From: Sva-07 sp963707515
GTDB taxonomy: Bacteria; Actinomycetota; Acidimicrobiia; Acidimicrobiales; Ilumatobacteraceae
DNA length: 64,000 bases
Assembly: GCA_963707515.1 (NCBI GenBank)
Contig: CAVPQI010000001.1
Location: 372,001-436,000 of the forward strand
Direction: 5' to 3'
How positions within the stretch are numbered: position 1 is the first letter of the stretch; every line of letters begins with the position of its first letter. Positions 1 through 8,345 of this stretch are shown piece after piece. Below the pieces are notes generated by a model. It searched no databases and had not been told where the DNA came from. It worked only from the letters and a program-made list of their open reading frames with translations. The translations under genes and the position numbers were made by a program.

Positions 1-457
1 AACGGTCGAGCTCGGGCCGCATGCCCTCGTTGGCGAGCAACTTCCAGTAGAAGGCGGCGACGTTGAGTGGGGACGGATCGGTGGCGATCGTCCGCAACAC
101 GCCGACGACCATGCGGTACAGCTGCGGGTTCGGTTCCCGTTCGAGCGACAGCTGATCGACCGCTTCGAGCACGGCCAGCCCCTGCGACGCCCGGTCGAGC
201 GAGGACAGCATGGGCGACAACGGTTCCACCGCCTCGGCCTGGCTGACGATGTCCAGCTCGCGGCCCCGGTAGAGCAACAACCGCACGTGGCTCATCGGCT
301 CGAGCCGGGCGCCGAAGCGTGACTTCGTCTTGCGCACGCCCTTGGCCACGGCGCGCACCTTGCCGTTCTCGGCGGTGTGGAACACGACGATGCGGTCGGA
401 CTCGCGCAGCTTGTAGGTGCGCAGGACGACGCCGGTGTCGCGATAGAGCTCGCTCAC
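1..457 (-). CDS. recO: DNA repair protein RecO, N-terminal part (cut by the window edge)
   Basis: RecO works with RecF and RecR to load RecA on single-stranded DNA in recombinational repair. The visible 152 residues show the RecO N-terminal OB fold: SELYRDTGVVLRTYKLRESD at the start, then KGVRKTKSRFGARLEP and an ELDIVSQAE strand typical of the family. The GTG start overlaps the stop of the upstream gene in a GTGA, so the two are probably translationally coupled. In many actinobacteria recO sits next to uppS; here the neighbour on the same strand is a degenerate UppS relative instead. The C-terminal half with the zinc-binding region lies outside the window. Confidence 0.93.
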   Translation of the reverse strand, partial: MSELYRDTGVVLRTYKLRESDRIVVFHTAENGKVRAVAKGVRKTKSRFGARLEPMSHVRLLLYRGRELDIVSQAEAVEPLSPMLSSLDRASQGLAVLEAVDQLSLEREPNPQLYRMVVGVLRTIATDPSPLNVAAFYWKLLANEGMRPELDR

Positions 458-1044
458 TCGTCGAGTCCGCCGAAGCGACGCGACCGCTGCGCGAAGTCGG
501 CGATCGCATCGAGCAGGTGGTCCGGCGTGAGGTCCTCCCACCGCAAGGCGACGAACACGAGCTCGCCGTACGCCAGCTCCCACACGAGCGACGGCGGGAG
601 CCGGGTGGACGGTCCGAGGACGACGATCAGGTCGGGCTCGGTGTCGGCGGGCGCGTACAGCACCTCGCCGACGGTCGCCTCGTTGACCGGTTCGGCCGGA
701 TCGAGGTGCTGCATCGCCTCGGCGAACCGCGCTCGCCCGTCGCCGCAGGGGTCGACGATCACGTGGCAACCGCCGACCTGGCGTTCCCAGCCGTCGAGCT
801 CGACGGGATCGACGCCGGACTCGTAGGCCCGCAGCGTCAGGTACGAGGCACCGGCCTGGTCGGCGACGGAACCGAGACCCTGCACGCGCTCGTCCCAGCG
901 GGCCGCGCCGAGTGCCGCCCAGTCGGCCAGTGTGCCGCCGACGACCATGATGTGTCGCAGCAGCTGGTCGGTGGAGCGGTCGCCCTGGGCGGCCGCAGCC
1001 GCCGAGGTCCCGGTCGCAGCGGTCGACGAGGTGGGAGGGGCCAC
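454..1044 (-). CDS. Degenerate cis-prenyltransferase-fold protein, predicted non-catalytic partner of UppS (NgBR/Nus1-like)
   Basis: This 196-residue protein aligns with the neighbouring UppS over its length. RHIMVVGGTLADWA stands where UppS has HVACIMDGNGRWA, LTLRAYES where it has LTVFGFSTE, and LVWELAYGELVFVALRW where it has LLWQSAGASIYFTPAPW. The catalytic Asp and DGNGR loop are gone and the RTSGE motif is replaced, so it should not be an enzyme alone. It keeps a C-terminal QRSRRFGG, the RxG motif needed in cis-prenyltransferases, which UppS here lacks. This matches the non-catalytic subunit of heteromeric enzymes (NgBR with DHDDS, Nus1 with Rer2). The GTG start follows an AAGAAT hexamer by 6 nt; a GTG at 1104 would add 20 residues. 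It overlaps recO by GTGA. The complex itself is inference. Confidence 0.75.
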   Translation of the reverse strand: MAPPTSSTAATGTSAAAAAQGDRSTDQLLRHIMVVGGTLADWAALGAARWDERVQGLGSVADQAGASYLTLRAYESGVDPVELDGWERQVGGCHVIVDPCGDGRARFAEAMQHLDPAEPVNEATVGEVLYAPADTEPDLIVVLGPSTRLPPSLVWELAYGELVFVALRWEDLTPDHLLDAIADFAQRSRRFGGLDE

Positions 1045-1050
1045 GGGTCC

Positions 1051-1056
1051 ATTCTT
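1051..1056 (-). promoter_or_regulatory. Putative -10 element (AAGAAT) of the degenerate UppS-like gene
   Basis: The hexamer lies 6 nt before the chosen GTG, the spacing seen for many genes in this window, and suggests a leaderless transcript. The first base departs from the usual T. Confidence 0.35.
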
Positions 1057-1101
1057 CCACGGCCACCCTCGAACGCCGCGGCCACGCACGGGGAAGGCGA
1101 G

Positions 1102-1138
1102 CACGTGACGAGAGGGACCCGTCCCCGAACGTCACTTG
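1102..1138. repeat. Imperfect palindrome, copy 1 of a CACGTGACG family
   Basis: CACGTGACG on the left and CGTCACTTG on the right enclose a GGGAC/GTCCCC core. Related and more perfect copies lie near 21.69 kb and 28.17 kb. This copy sits between two divergent genes, upstream of both predicted promoters, so it is not a simple terminator here. Confidence 0.6.
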
Positions 1139-1147
1139 GCGGGTGGG

Positions 1148-1153
1148 TAGCGT
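1148..1153 (+). promoter_or_regulatory. Putative -10 element (TAGCGT) of uppS
   Basis: TAGCGT lies 6 nt before the GTG start and no ribosome-binding site fits between them, so the mRNA is probably leaderless. Confidence 0.55.
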
Positions 1154-1159
1154 GGTCGC

Positions 1160-1837
1160 GTGTCCGAACCGTCGACCGAGCGTCCGCTCCACGTCGCTTG
1201 CATCATGGACGGCAACGGGCGTTGGGCGGGGCGCCGCGGCCTCCCCCGCACGGAGGGCCACACCGAGGGCGAGGAGAACCTGGCGCGCCTCGTGCGCATC
1301 GCCGTCCGTCGCAACATCGGCTGGCTGACCGTCTTCGGCTTCTCCACCGAGAACTGGCAGCGGCCACGTCCCGAGGTGCGCCACATCCTCGGGCTCCACG
1401 AGAAGTTGTTCGGACGCGTCGCCGAGCTCAACGAGCTCAACGTGCGCATCCAGTGGATCGGGCGCCCGTTCGACTCCCCCGTCGCCCGCACCCCGCGCTA
1501 CGTGCAACGGGCGATCCGCAAGGCGATCGCCGACACGGCGTCGAACACCGGCATGTTGCTGACCGTCGCCTTCGACTACGGCGGCCGTTCCGAACTCGTT
1601 GCCGCCGTCGAGGCCGCCCGTCGAGAGCCCAATGGCGTCACGGTCGACTCCATCGGCGAGCACCTCTACCTGCCCGATCTCCCGCCCGTCGACGTCCTCG
1701 TGCGCACCAGCGGCGAGCAGCGGGTGTCGAACTTCCTGCTGTGGCAGTCGGCGGGTGCATCGATCTACTTCACGCCGGCCCCGTGGCCGGACTTCGACGA
1801 GCACGAGCTCGACGCCGCGCTCGCCCTCGCTCGATGA
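1160..1837 (+). CDS. uppS: Isoprenyl diphosphate synthase (UppS family), catalytic chain without the C-terminal RxG motif
   Basis: It condenses isopentenyl diphosphate onto an allylic primer to make the long polyprenyl diphosphate carrier lipid for cell-wall synthesis. The catalytic block IMDGNGRWAGRRG (Asp17), the FGFSTENW block, the RTSGEQRVSNFLLWQ block and the WPDF block are all intact. The protein has only 225 residues, and the stop follows ALALAR, before the place where homomeric UppS proteins carry an RxRRFGG tail. No downstream frame encodes that tail, so the loss is not a visible frameshift. The divergent neighbour carries the missing motif. The stop overlaps the dinG start codon (ATGA), implying co-transcription. 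Confidence 0.9.
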   Translation: MSEPSTERPLHVACIMDGNGRWAGRRGLPRTEGHTEGEENLARLVRIAVRRNIGWLTVFGFSTENWQRPRPEVRHILGLHEKLFGRVAELNELNVRIQWIGRPFDSPVARTPRYVQRAIRKAIADTASNTGMLLTVAFDYGGRSELVAAVEAARREPNGVTVDSIGEHLYLPDLPPVDVLVRTSGEQRVSNFLLWQSAGASIYFTPAPWPDFDEHELDAALALAR

Positions 1838-3727
1838 ACGCACCCGGCGACGCCGCGATCGGCGAAACGCTCGGTCACGTCACGGCCGAGCTTGCCAACG
1901 CCGAGGATCGGCCCGGTCAGCGGCGGATGGCCGAGCTCGTCGCCGCGGCGATCGCCGACAAGCGACACCTCGTGGTGCAGGCGGGCACCGGCACGGGGAA
2001 GACGCTCGCGTACCTGATCCCGGCGATCGAAGCCGACACCACGGTCGTCGTCGCCACGGCGACGAAGGCGCTCCAGGACCAACTGGCGACGAAGGACCTG
2101 CCGTTCCTCGCCGAGCATCTCGACGTCGACTTCGACTGGGCGGTGCTCAAGGGGCGCAGCAACTACGTCTGCCTGCAGCGGCTGCGCGAGATGAGCGCCG
2201 ACCAGCAGGGCCAGCTGGAGTTGGAGACGATGGCCGTCCAGACGCGGGCGGAGATCCGGCGGCTCGCCGAGTGGTCCGGGTCGTCGCCGACGGGTGACCA
2301 GGCGGAGCTCGACTGGAGTCCGTCCGACAACGCCTGGCGGGCGGTCAGCGTCGGCAGCGACGAGTGCCCGGGCGGCGACCGCTGTCCGCTCGGCGATCCG
2401 TGCTTCGCCGAGCAGGCGCGGCGCCGGGCGGCGGCGGCCGACGTGGTGGTCGTCAACACCCACCTCTACGGGCTCGACGTGGCCAGCGGCGGGGCGATCC
2501 TGCCCGAACACGGGGTCGTCGTGTTCGACGAGGCACACGTGCTCGAAGACATCATGAGCGACACCGTCGGCGCGGAGATCGCCCCCGGGCGCTTCACCGC
2601 CCTGTCCGCCATCGTCGGGCGCATCGTCACCGACCCACAGCTGCTGGGTTCGGTCGCCGAGATCGCCGAGGGGCTGCGCACGGTCCTCACGCCGCACGTC
2701 GGTCAGCGCCTGCCGACCCCGCTCCCCGACGCCGTGCAGGACGTCCTCACCGACGCTCGCCTGCGACTCGGGCGGGTCAGCGAAGTGCTCACCGCGATCG
2801 ACACGTCGGTCGAGGAGGCCAAGCAGCGGATGCTGCGGGCGACCAAGCTGACCGGGCGGGCGATCGAGCAGCTCGACATGGCGATCGAGGGTCGCGAGGG
2901 CACGGTGGCGTTCGTGTCGGGCAGCCCCGATTCGCCGCGGTTGGAGGTCGCCCCGCTCGACGTCGGTCCGGCGCTGCGCGAAGGCGTGTGGAGCAAGCGC
3001 ACCGCGATCCTCACCAGCGCCACCATCCCGGGCGCGCTGGTTCATCGGGTCGGGATCCCCGACGGTCACGTGACCGTCGAAGACGTCGGCAGCCCGTTCG
3101 ACTACGAGGCGCACTCGATGCTCTACTGCGCCCTGCACCTGCCGAACCCGAACAGCGCCGGGTTCCGTGCGGCCGTGCACGACGAGCTGGAGGCGCTGAT
3201 CACTGCAGCCGGCGGGCGCACCCTGGCCCTGTTCACCAGTTGGCGGTCGATGGACGAGGCCGCCGAGGCGCTGCGGGGACGCATCGACCTGCCGATCCTC
3301 ACCCGAGCGCGACATGCCCAAGCCGGCGCTGATCCGGGCGTTCGCCGAGAGCGAGGCGACGAGCCTGTTCGCCACCGCCGGCCTCTTCCAGGGCGTCGAC
3401 GTGCCGGGCCGGACGTTGTCGCTGGTGGTGATCGACCGGATCCCGTTCCCCCGCCCCGATGACCCGCTCCTGAGCGCCCGCCGTGAGCTGCTCGGCCCGA
3501 CGGCGTTCGGCGAGATCGACGTGCCGCGCGCGTCGGTGATGCTCGCCCAGGCGTGCGGGCGGCTGATCCGCTCGGCGACCGACCGTGGCGTGGTGGCGGT
3601 GATGGACCCGCGGCTCGGCAAGGCGAGCTACCGCTGGGACATCATCCGCACGCTGCCGCCGATGAAGCGCACTCGCGTCCGCGCCGACGTGGAGTCGTTC
3701 CTGCGTCAGATCACCGCCGACGACTGA
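1834..3727 (+). CDS. dinG: ATP-dependent helicase DinG/XPD family, interrupted by an apparent +1 frameshift
   Basis: DinG-type helicases unwind DNA 5' to 3' and help resolve R-loops and D-loops. The protein has a Walker A AGTGTGKT near residue 50, a DEAH box in VVVFDEAHVLED, and four cysteines in NYVC, DEC, DRC and DPC spacing that fit an iron-sulfur cluster as in XPD. The reading frame runs to ILT near 3300, then continues one frame over from DMPKPALIRAF through GLFQGVDVPG and QACGRLIRS to the stop. Between ACC and GACATG there are seven bases where six are expected. Start ATG overlaps the uppS stop. A consensus error is more likely than a broken gene. Confidence 0.85.
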
Positions 3728-3736
3728 CCCGTTACG

Positions 3737-3788
3737 ACAGGGGTCAGACCCCGTTGGTCACGCGTGACATCCGGGGTCTGACCCCTGT
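3737..3788. terminator. Bidirectional hairpin terminator between dinG and aldolase
   Basis: ACAGGGGTCAGACCCC is repeated as its reverse complement GGGGTCTGACCCCTGT after a 20-base loop, between two convergent genes. Each arm is itself partly palindromic. No clear T-run follows. Confidence 0.6.
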
Positions 3789-3796
3789 GGTGACGG

Positions 3797-4684
3797 TCAG
3801 GTCAGGCTGGCGGCGTAGATGCTGTCGATCGTCTCGGCGAGGGCGGCGTCGAACTCGGCAGCGGACTGGCCGGCAGACAGGTTCTCGGTCAGCGCCCGCG
3901 AGAAGCTGGCGATCATCCCGTGGTTGCGGGCCAACCGCTCGTTGGCCTCGTCGCGCGGGTAGCCGCCCGACAGGGCGACGACGCGGACGACTCGCGGATG
4001 CTCGATCAGCGGCGTGTAGAAGTCGTCGACGGTCGGGATCGACAGCTTCAACATCACCTGCTGGTCGGCCGACAGGGCGTCGAGGGCCTGGGCGATGTGA
4101 TCGCGGAGCAGTGCCTCGGCCTCCGCCTTGTCGGCGATCGTGATGTCGACCTCCGGCTCGATGATCGGCACGAGGCCGGCATCGATGATCTGCGTGGCGA
4201 CGTCGAACTGCTGGGCGACGACCGCCTCGACACCGGCCGCATCGGCGGCGGCGATGACCGAACGCATCTTCGTGCCGAACACCCCGAGGCCGACCGCCCG
4301 GTCGAGGAGCGCCCGCAGATCGGGGATCGGCTTCATCACCTGCGCGCCGTCGGCGACGTCGGCGAGGCCCTTGTCGACCTTGAGGAACGGCACGACGTGC
4401 TTGACGTTCCACAGGTAGTCGGCCGAGCCACGGCCGTCGATCTGGCGATCCATGGTCTGCTCGAAGAGGATCGCCCCGAGGACCTTGTCACCCGTGAACG
4501 CGGGTGACGTGACGATGCGCGTGCGCATGGCGTGCATGAGGTCGAACATCTCGTCGTCGGTCGACCACTGGTCGTCCTCGATGCCGTACAGCCGCAGCGC
4601 CTTCGGGGTGCTGCCGCCGCTCTGATCGAGCGCAGCGATGAAGCCGGAGCCGTTGCGGACCTTGTCGAGCATCTCGTCGTTCAC
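3797..4684 (-). CDS. fba: Class I fructose-bisphosphate aldolase
   Basis: It cleaves fructose 1,6-bisphosphate to two triose phosphates by Schiff-base chemistry in glycolysis and gluconeogenesis. The 295-residue protein has GFIAALDQSGGSTPKAL near the start, KVDKGL, and VMLKLSIP, whose lysine is the likely Schiff-base residue, as in the single-domain bacterial class I enzymes. It is unrelated to the zinc-dependent class II type. Start is GTG (VNDEMLDKV), 7 nt after a TACAGT hexamer, in a leaderless arrangement divergent from the next gene. Confidence 0.9.
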   Translation of the reverse strand: MNDEMLDKVRNGSGFIAALDQSGGSTPKALRLYGIEDDQWSTDDEMFDLMHAMRTRIVTSPAFTGDKVLGAILFEQTMDRQIDGRGSADYLWNVKHVVPFLKVDKGLADVADGAQVMKPIPDLRALLDRAVGLGVFGTKMRSVIAAADAAGVEAVVAQQFDVATQIIDAGLVPIIEPEVDITIADKAEAEALLRDHIAQALDALSADQQVMLKLSIPTVDDFYTPLIEHPRVVRVVALSGGYPRDEANERLARNHGMIASFSRALTENLSAGQSAAEFDAALAETIDSIYAASLT

Positions 4685-4691
4685 CAGGCCG

Positions 4692-4697
4692 ACTGTA
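4692..4697 (-). promoter_or_regulatory. Putative -10 element (TACAGT) of the aldolase gene
   Basis: TACAGT on the minus strand ends 7 nt before the GTG start, which fits a leaderless transcript. Confidence 0.5.
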
Positions 4698-4731
4698 GCG
4701 GTGCGATGGGAGCCGTCGCAGGTGGGCTCGC

Positions 4732-4737
4732 TACCGT
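4732..4737 (+). promoter_or_regulatory. Putative -10 element (TACCGT) of the enoyl-CoA hydratase gene
   Basis: TACCGT ends 7 nt before ATG 4745; this spacing decided the start against the in-frame ATG at 4706. Confidence 0.5.
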
Positions 4738-4744
4738 CGAGGCG

Positions 4745-5503
4745 ATGCAGCGCCCCGTCGACGTCGAGATCGCCGGCGACGTCGCCACGCTCACGCTCGA
4801 CTCGCCGGCGAACCGCAATGCCCTGTCGAGAGCCCTCGTCGCCGGCCTCCACGAGGGACTCGATCGGGCGCTCGACGCCGACGTGCGGGTCCTCGTCGTC
4901 GGCCACCGCGGTCCCGCCTTCTGTGCCGGCGCCGACCTCAAGGAGCGTGCCGCCGGCCCACCGGACTCGACGCCGTTCGTCGACGTGCTGCGTCGCCTGA
5001 TGGACCTGCCGATGCCGTCGATCGCGGCGGTCGACGGTGCGGTACGCGCCGGCGGCATCGGGCTGATGGCCGCCTGCGATCTCGCCGTCGTCGCCCGGAC
5101 CACGACGTTCGCGTTGACCGAGGTGCGCATCGGGGTGGCGCCGGCGATCATCGCCGTGCCGATCCTCCGCCGCGTCCCGGCCAGCCTGATCGCCGCGTCG
5201 ATGCTCACGGGCGAACCGTTCTCCGCCGACGAGGCGCGGGCGATCGGCCTCGTCAGCCACGTCAGCGACGACGTCGCCGCCAGCGTCACGGCGTTGACCG
5301 ACAGCCTGCTCGCCGGCGGTCCGATGGCGCTGCGGGCGACGAAGCACCTGCTGCGGACCGTCCCCACGCTCGATCGCGAGGACGGTTTCGCCGAGATGCA
5401 GCGCCTGTCCGACGAGCTCTTCCAGAGCCCCGAGGGCGCCGAGGGGATGCTCGCCTTCGCCGAGAAGCGCCCGCCGTCGTGGACACGCGGGGCGACGTCG
5501 TGA
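4745..5503 (+). CDS. Enoyl-CoA hydratase/isomerase family protein
   Basis: A crotonase-fold protein of 252 residues that likely acts on an acyl-CoA. The oxyanion-hole segments are AFCAGADLKER and AVDGAVRAGGIGLMAACDL, and LTEVRIGVAP carries the usual second acidic residue. The substrate cannot be told; beta-oxidation or branched-chain degradation are both possible. The stop codon overlaps the next start as GTGA, so it forms a short operon with the alpha/beta hydrolase. Confidence 0.87.
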   Translation: MQRPVDVEIAGDVATLTLDSPANRNALSRALVAGLHEGLDRALDADVRVLVVGHRGPAFCAGADLKERAAGPPDSTPFVDVLRRLMDLPMPSIAAVDGAVRAGGIGLMAACDLAVVARTTTFALTEVRIGVAPAIIAVPILRRVPASLIAASMLTGEPFSADEARAIGLVSHVSDDVAASVTALTDSLLAGGPMALRATKHLLRTVPTLDREDGFAEMQRLSDELFQSPEGAEGMLAFAEKRPPSWTRGATS

Positions 5504-6360
5504 GCGCGGCCCGCATCGTCACCATCGACACCCCGACCGGCGTCACGCTCACCGGCGACCTCTGGGATGCCGACGGTCCGGCAGTCGTCCTCGCTCACGG
5601 CGGCGGGCAGACCCGGCACTCGTGGGGCAGCACGGCGGCCGTGCTCGCCGCCCGGGGGCACCGCGTGTTGTCGATCGACCTGCGCGGCCACGGCGACTCC
5701 ACGTGGGCGCCCGACGGCGACTACCAGATGAGTGCGTTCCGCGACGACGTGCTGGCCGTCGTCGACTGGCTCGGGACGCCGACCGCCTGGGTCGGAGCGT
5801 CGCTCGGGGGGATGACCGGGCTGCTCGCCGTGGCCGCCGAACAGCAGCCCGTCAGCTCGCTGGTGCTCGTCGACATCACCCCTCGACCCGCCGAGGCCGG
5901 AGTCGAGCGGATCCTCGGCTTCATGGCCAAGGACGCCGACGCTGGATTCGCCAGCCTCGACGAGGCCGCCGACGCGATCGCCGCCTACCAACCGCACCGC
6001 CCGCGCCCATCCGACCTGTCGGGCCTGGCCAAGAACCTTCGCCGTGGCGACGACGGACGTTGGCGATGGCACTGGGACCCGAAGTTCCTCAGCGTGCGCT
6101 CCGGCCACGGCAGCGAGCACGCCCGCGATCGCACCCACGGCGAACTCGAGGCGGTGCTCGCCCGGCTGACGCTGCCGATTCTCCTCGTGCGCGGCAAGCT
6201 CTCCGACCTCGTCACCCAGGCCGAGGTCGACGAGTTCCTCGCCCTCGTCCCCCACGCCGAGTACGTCGACGTCGCCGGGGCGGCGCACATGATCGCCGGC
6301 GACAAGAACGACGTCTTCTCCGACGCCGTGGTCGACTTCCTCGCCCGCCACCCCGGCTGA
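5500..6360 (+). CDS. Alpha/beta hydrolase
   Basis: A 286-residue alpha/beta hydrolase. The nucleophile elbow is GASLGG, with VLAHGGGQTRHSW as the oxyanion loop and AGAAHMIAGDKND supplying the histidine. It resembles the epoxide hydrolase and haloperoxidase branch, but the substrate is unknown. The GTG start overlaps the hydratase stop by GTGA, which favours it over the upstream in-frame GTG at 5479. Confidence 0.85.
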   Translation: MSAARIVTIDTPTGVTLTGDLWDADGPAVVLAHGGGQTRHSWGSTAAVLAARGHRVLSIDLRGHGDSTWAPDGDYQMSAFRDDVLAVVDWLGTPTAWVGASLGGMTGLLAVAAEQQPVSSLVLVDITPRPAEAGVERILGFMAKDADAGFASLDEAADAIAAYQPHRPRPSDLSGLAKNLRRGDDGRWRWHWDPKFLSVRSGHGSEHARDRTHGELEAVLARLTLPILLVRGKLSDLVTQAEVDEFLALVPHAEYVDVAGAAHMIAGDKNDVFSDAVVDFLARHPG

Positions 6361-6414
6361 CCGGGCCGCCTGCGACGTCGCGCAGTTCTTTGCCTCGTCG
6401 GCGCCGCACCATGC

Positions 6415-6420
6415 GACACT
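6415..6420 (+). promoter_or_regulatory. Putative -10 element (GACACT) of the fadD-like gene
   Basis: The hexamer lies 6 nt before ATG 6427. It keeps the A and final T of the TANNNT pattern but not the first T, so support is weaker. Confidence 0.35.
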
Positions 6421-6426
6421 GGAACG

Positions 6427-8247
6427 ATGACGACGGGCTCCGACCTCGACGCGCGCATCGACGGCCAGAACGTGCCGATGCGCTTCCTCTCCAACCTCGA
6501 GCGCAACGCGGACGTCACCGTCCTGCGGTGGAAGGACGGCGACGACTGGGCGGGCTGGACGCTCGGCGAGCTGGCCGAAGTGACGGCCCGCCTCGCCGCC
6601 GGGCTCGCCTCGCTGGGCGTCGGCCGCGGCGACACCGTCGTGATGATGCTGCGCAACCGGCCCGAGTTCCACGCACTCGACCTCGCCGCTCTGTTCCTCG
6701 GTGCGACGCCCGTGTCGATCTACAACTCCTCGGCACCGGAGCAGATCGACTACGTCGTCAACGACTGCCGGGCGAAGGTGGCGATCGTTGAGGACGACGG
6801 GTTCCTCGAGCGCTTCCTCAAGGTGCGTGGCGCACTCCCGACCATCGAGCAGCTGGTGATCGTCGAGCAATCGGACGTGGCCGGCGACGACGTCGTCCGC
6901 TACGCCGATCTCGCCGCCCACGAGGCACTCGACCTGCGTGACGCCTCGGCCACCGCACTCCCCGACGACCTGGCGACGATCATCTACACCTCCGGAACGA
7001 CCGGTCCGCCCAAGGGCGTCATGCTCACCCACCGCAACGTCGTCTGGACGTTGGAGTCGGTCGGGCAGACGATGCTCGACCAGACGACGATCGACGACTT
7101 CGCCGGCAAGCGCCATCTGTCCTACCTGCCGATGGCGCACATCTTCGAGCGCCTGATCGGCCACTACTACCTCATCGACATGGCGACCGAGGTCACCTGC
7201 TGCCCCGAGACGTCGCAGCTCACGGCCTACACGACGGCGATCCGTCCGAACATCCTGATCGGCGTGCCGCGTGTCTGGGAGAAGCTCTACGCCGGCGTCA
7301 ACGCCGCCGTCGGTGCCGACCCCGACAAGGCCAAGCCGTTCGCCGAGGCGGTCGAGGCGGCACTGCCGATCACCGCCAAGATGGCCGCCGGCACGGCCAC
7401 CCAGGACGAGATCGACACGTGGAACTTCCTCGACCAGGTCGCCTTCCAGACCGTGCGCAGCCTGATCGGCCTCGACCAGGCCGAGATCTGCATCACCGGT
7501 GCAGCCCCGCTGCCGGCCGAGATCCTCTCGTGGTTCCGGGCGATCGGCGTGCCGCTCACCGAGGGCTACGGCCTCTCGGAGACGACGGCCGTGCTCACCT
7601 GGGCGAACGTGCCCAAGCCGGGCTGCGTGGGACGTCCCGCGATCGGTGTCGACGTGATGATCGCACCCGACGGCGAGGTGCTCGCACGCGGCGGCAACAT
7701 CTTCGTCGGCTACCTCGGACTCCCCGAGCAGACCGCCGACACGTTGGACGACGACGGCTGGCTGCACACCGGTGACATCGGGATCCTCGACGACGAGGGC
7801 TACCTGCGCATCGTCGACCGCAAGAAGGAGCTGATCATCACCGCCGGCGGCAAGAACGTCAGCCCGGCGAACCTCGAAGGTGCGCTGAAGATGATCCCGC
7901 TGGTCGGCCAGGCGTGCGCCATCGGCGATCAGCGTCCGTTCGTGTCGGCGCTCGTCGTCCTCGATCCCGACACCGCCGCGGCATGGGCACGCGACCACGG
8001 ACTCACCGGCGAGGAGGCGACGCCCGCCCGCCTCGCCCAGAACCCCGAGGTGATCGCCGAGATCGAAGCCGGCGTCCGCGACGCGATGGCCGAGTTCAAC
8101 AACGCCGAAGCGGTGAAGCGGGTCAAGGTCCTGCCCGACGAGTGGCTCCCCGACTCCGACGTGTTGACCCCGACGTCGAAGCTCAAGCGCCGTGGTGTGA
8201 TGACCCGCTTCGCAGTCGAGATCGACGAGCTCTACACCAGCTCCTGA
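6427..8247 (+). CDS. Long-chain fatty-acid-CoA ligase (FadD15-like)
   Basis: It activates fatty acids to acyl-CoA through an acyl-adenylate. The 606-residue protein has the AMP-binding P-loop YTSGTTGPPKGVMLTH, the GYGLSET motif, the hinge WLHTGDIG and IVDRKKELIITAGGKNVSP, and the C-terminal lysine in TSKLKRR. Size and the insertion after PMAHIFER match the long-chain FadD15/FAA1 class rather than short medium-chain ligases. It ends just before a repeat and a hairpin facing the response regulator gene. Confidence 0.92.
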   Translation: MTTGSDLDARIDGQNVPMRFLSNLERNADVTVLRWKDGDDWAGWTLGELAEVTARLAAGLASLGVGRGDTVVMMLRNRPEFHALDLAALFLGATPVSIYNSSAPEQIDYVVNDCRAKVAIVEDDGFLERFLKVRGALPTIEQLVIVEQSDVAGDDVVRYADLAAHEALDLRDASATALPDDLATIIYTSGTTGPPKGVMLTHRNVVWTLESVGQTMLDQTTIDDFAGKRHLSYLPMAHIFERLIGHYYLIDMATEVTCCPETSQLTAYTTAIRPNILIGVPRVWEKLYAGVNAAVGADPDKAKPFAEAVEAALPITAKMAAGTATQDEIDTWNFLDQVAFQTVRSLIGLDQAEICITGAAPLPAEILSWFRAIGVPLTEGYGLSETTAVLTWANVPKPGCVGRPAIGVDVMIAPDGEVLARGGNIFVGYLGLPEQTADTLDDDGWLHTGDIGILDDEGYLRIVDRKKELIITAGGKNVSPANLEGALKMIPLVGQACAIGDQRPFVSALVVLDPDTAAAWARDHGLTGEEATPARLAQNPEVIAEIEAGVRDAMAEFNNAEAVKRVKVLPDEWLPDSDVLTPTSKLKRRGVMTRFAVEIDELYTSS

Positions 8248-8250
8248 CGA

Positions 8251-8280
8251 GATCCCCTTCGATCCCCTTCGATCCCCTTC
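8251..8280. repeat. Three perfect tandem copies of a 10-mer
   Basis: GATCCCCTTC occurs three times head to tail right after the fadD-like stop codon, and the following hairpin starts with a fourth partial GATC. Confidence 0.85.
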
Positions 8281-8329
8281 GATCTCGGTCGGATTGTGCC
8301 CGGAAAGCGGGAAGATCCTGACCGAGATC
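8281..8329. terminator. Hairpin between convergent genes
   Basis: GATCTCGGTC and its reverse complement GACCGAGATC flank a 29-base loop between the ligase gene and the response regulator gene; it likely ends both transcripts. Confidence 0.5.
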
Positions 8330-8345
8330 GGGAACACGTGAGCGG

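Noticed and set aside
1838..1900. A frameshift hiding the RxRRFGG tail of UppS
   Set aside because: None of the three forward frames after ALALAR encodes RRFGG; the dinG start overlaps the stop as expected for a genuine gene end.
1765..3621. Long open frame antisense to dinG
   Set aside because: High GC leaves long stop-free antisense frames. The plus strand carries clear helicase motifs and the antisense translation is low-complexity Arg/Gly/Asp.
4681..8337. Very long 1218-codon minus-strand open frame
   Set aside because: It is antisense to three well-supported genes (hydratase, hydrolase, acyl-CoA ligase) and shows no domain.
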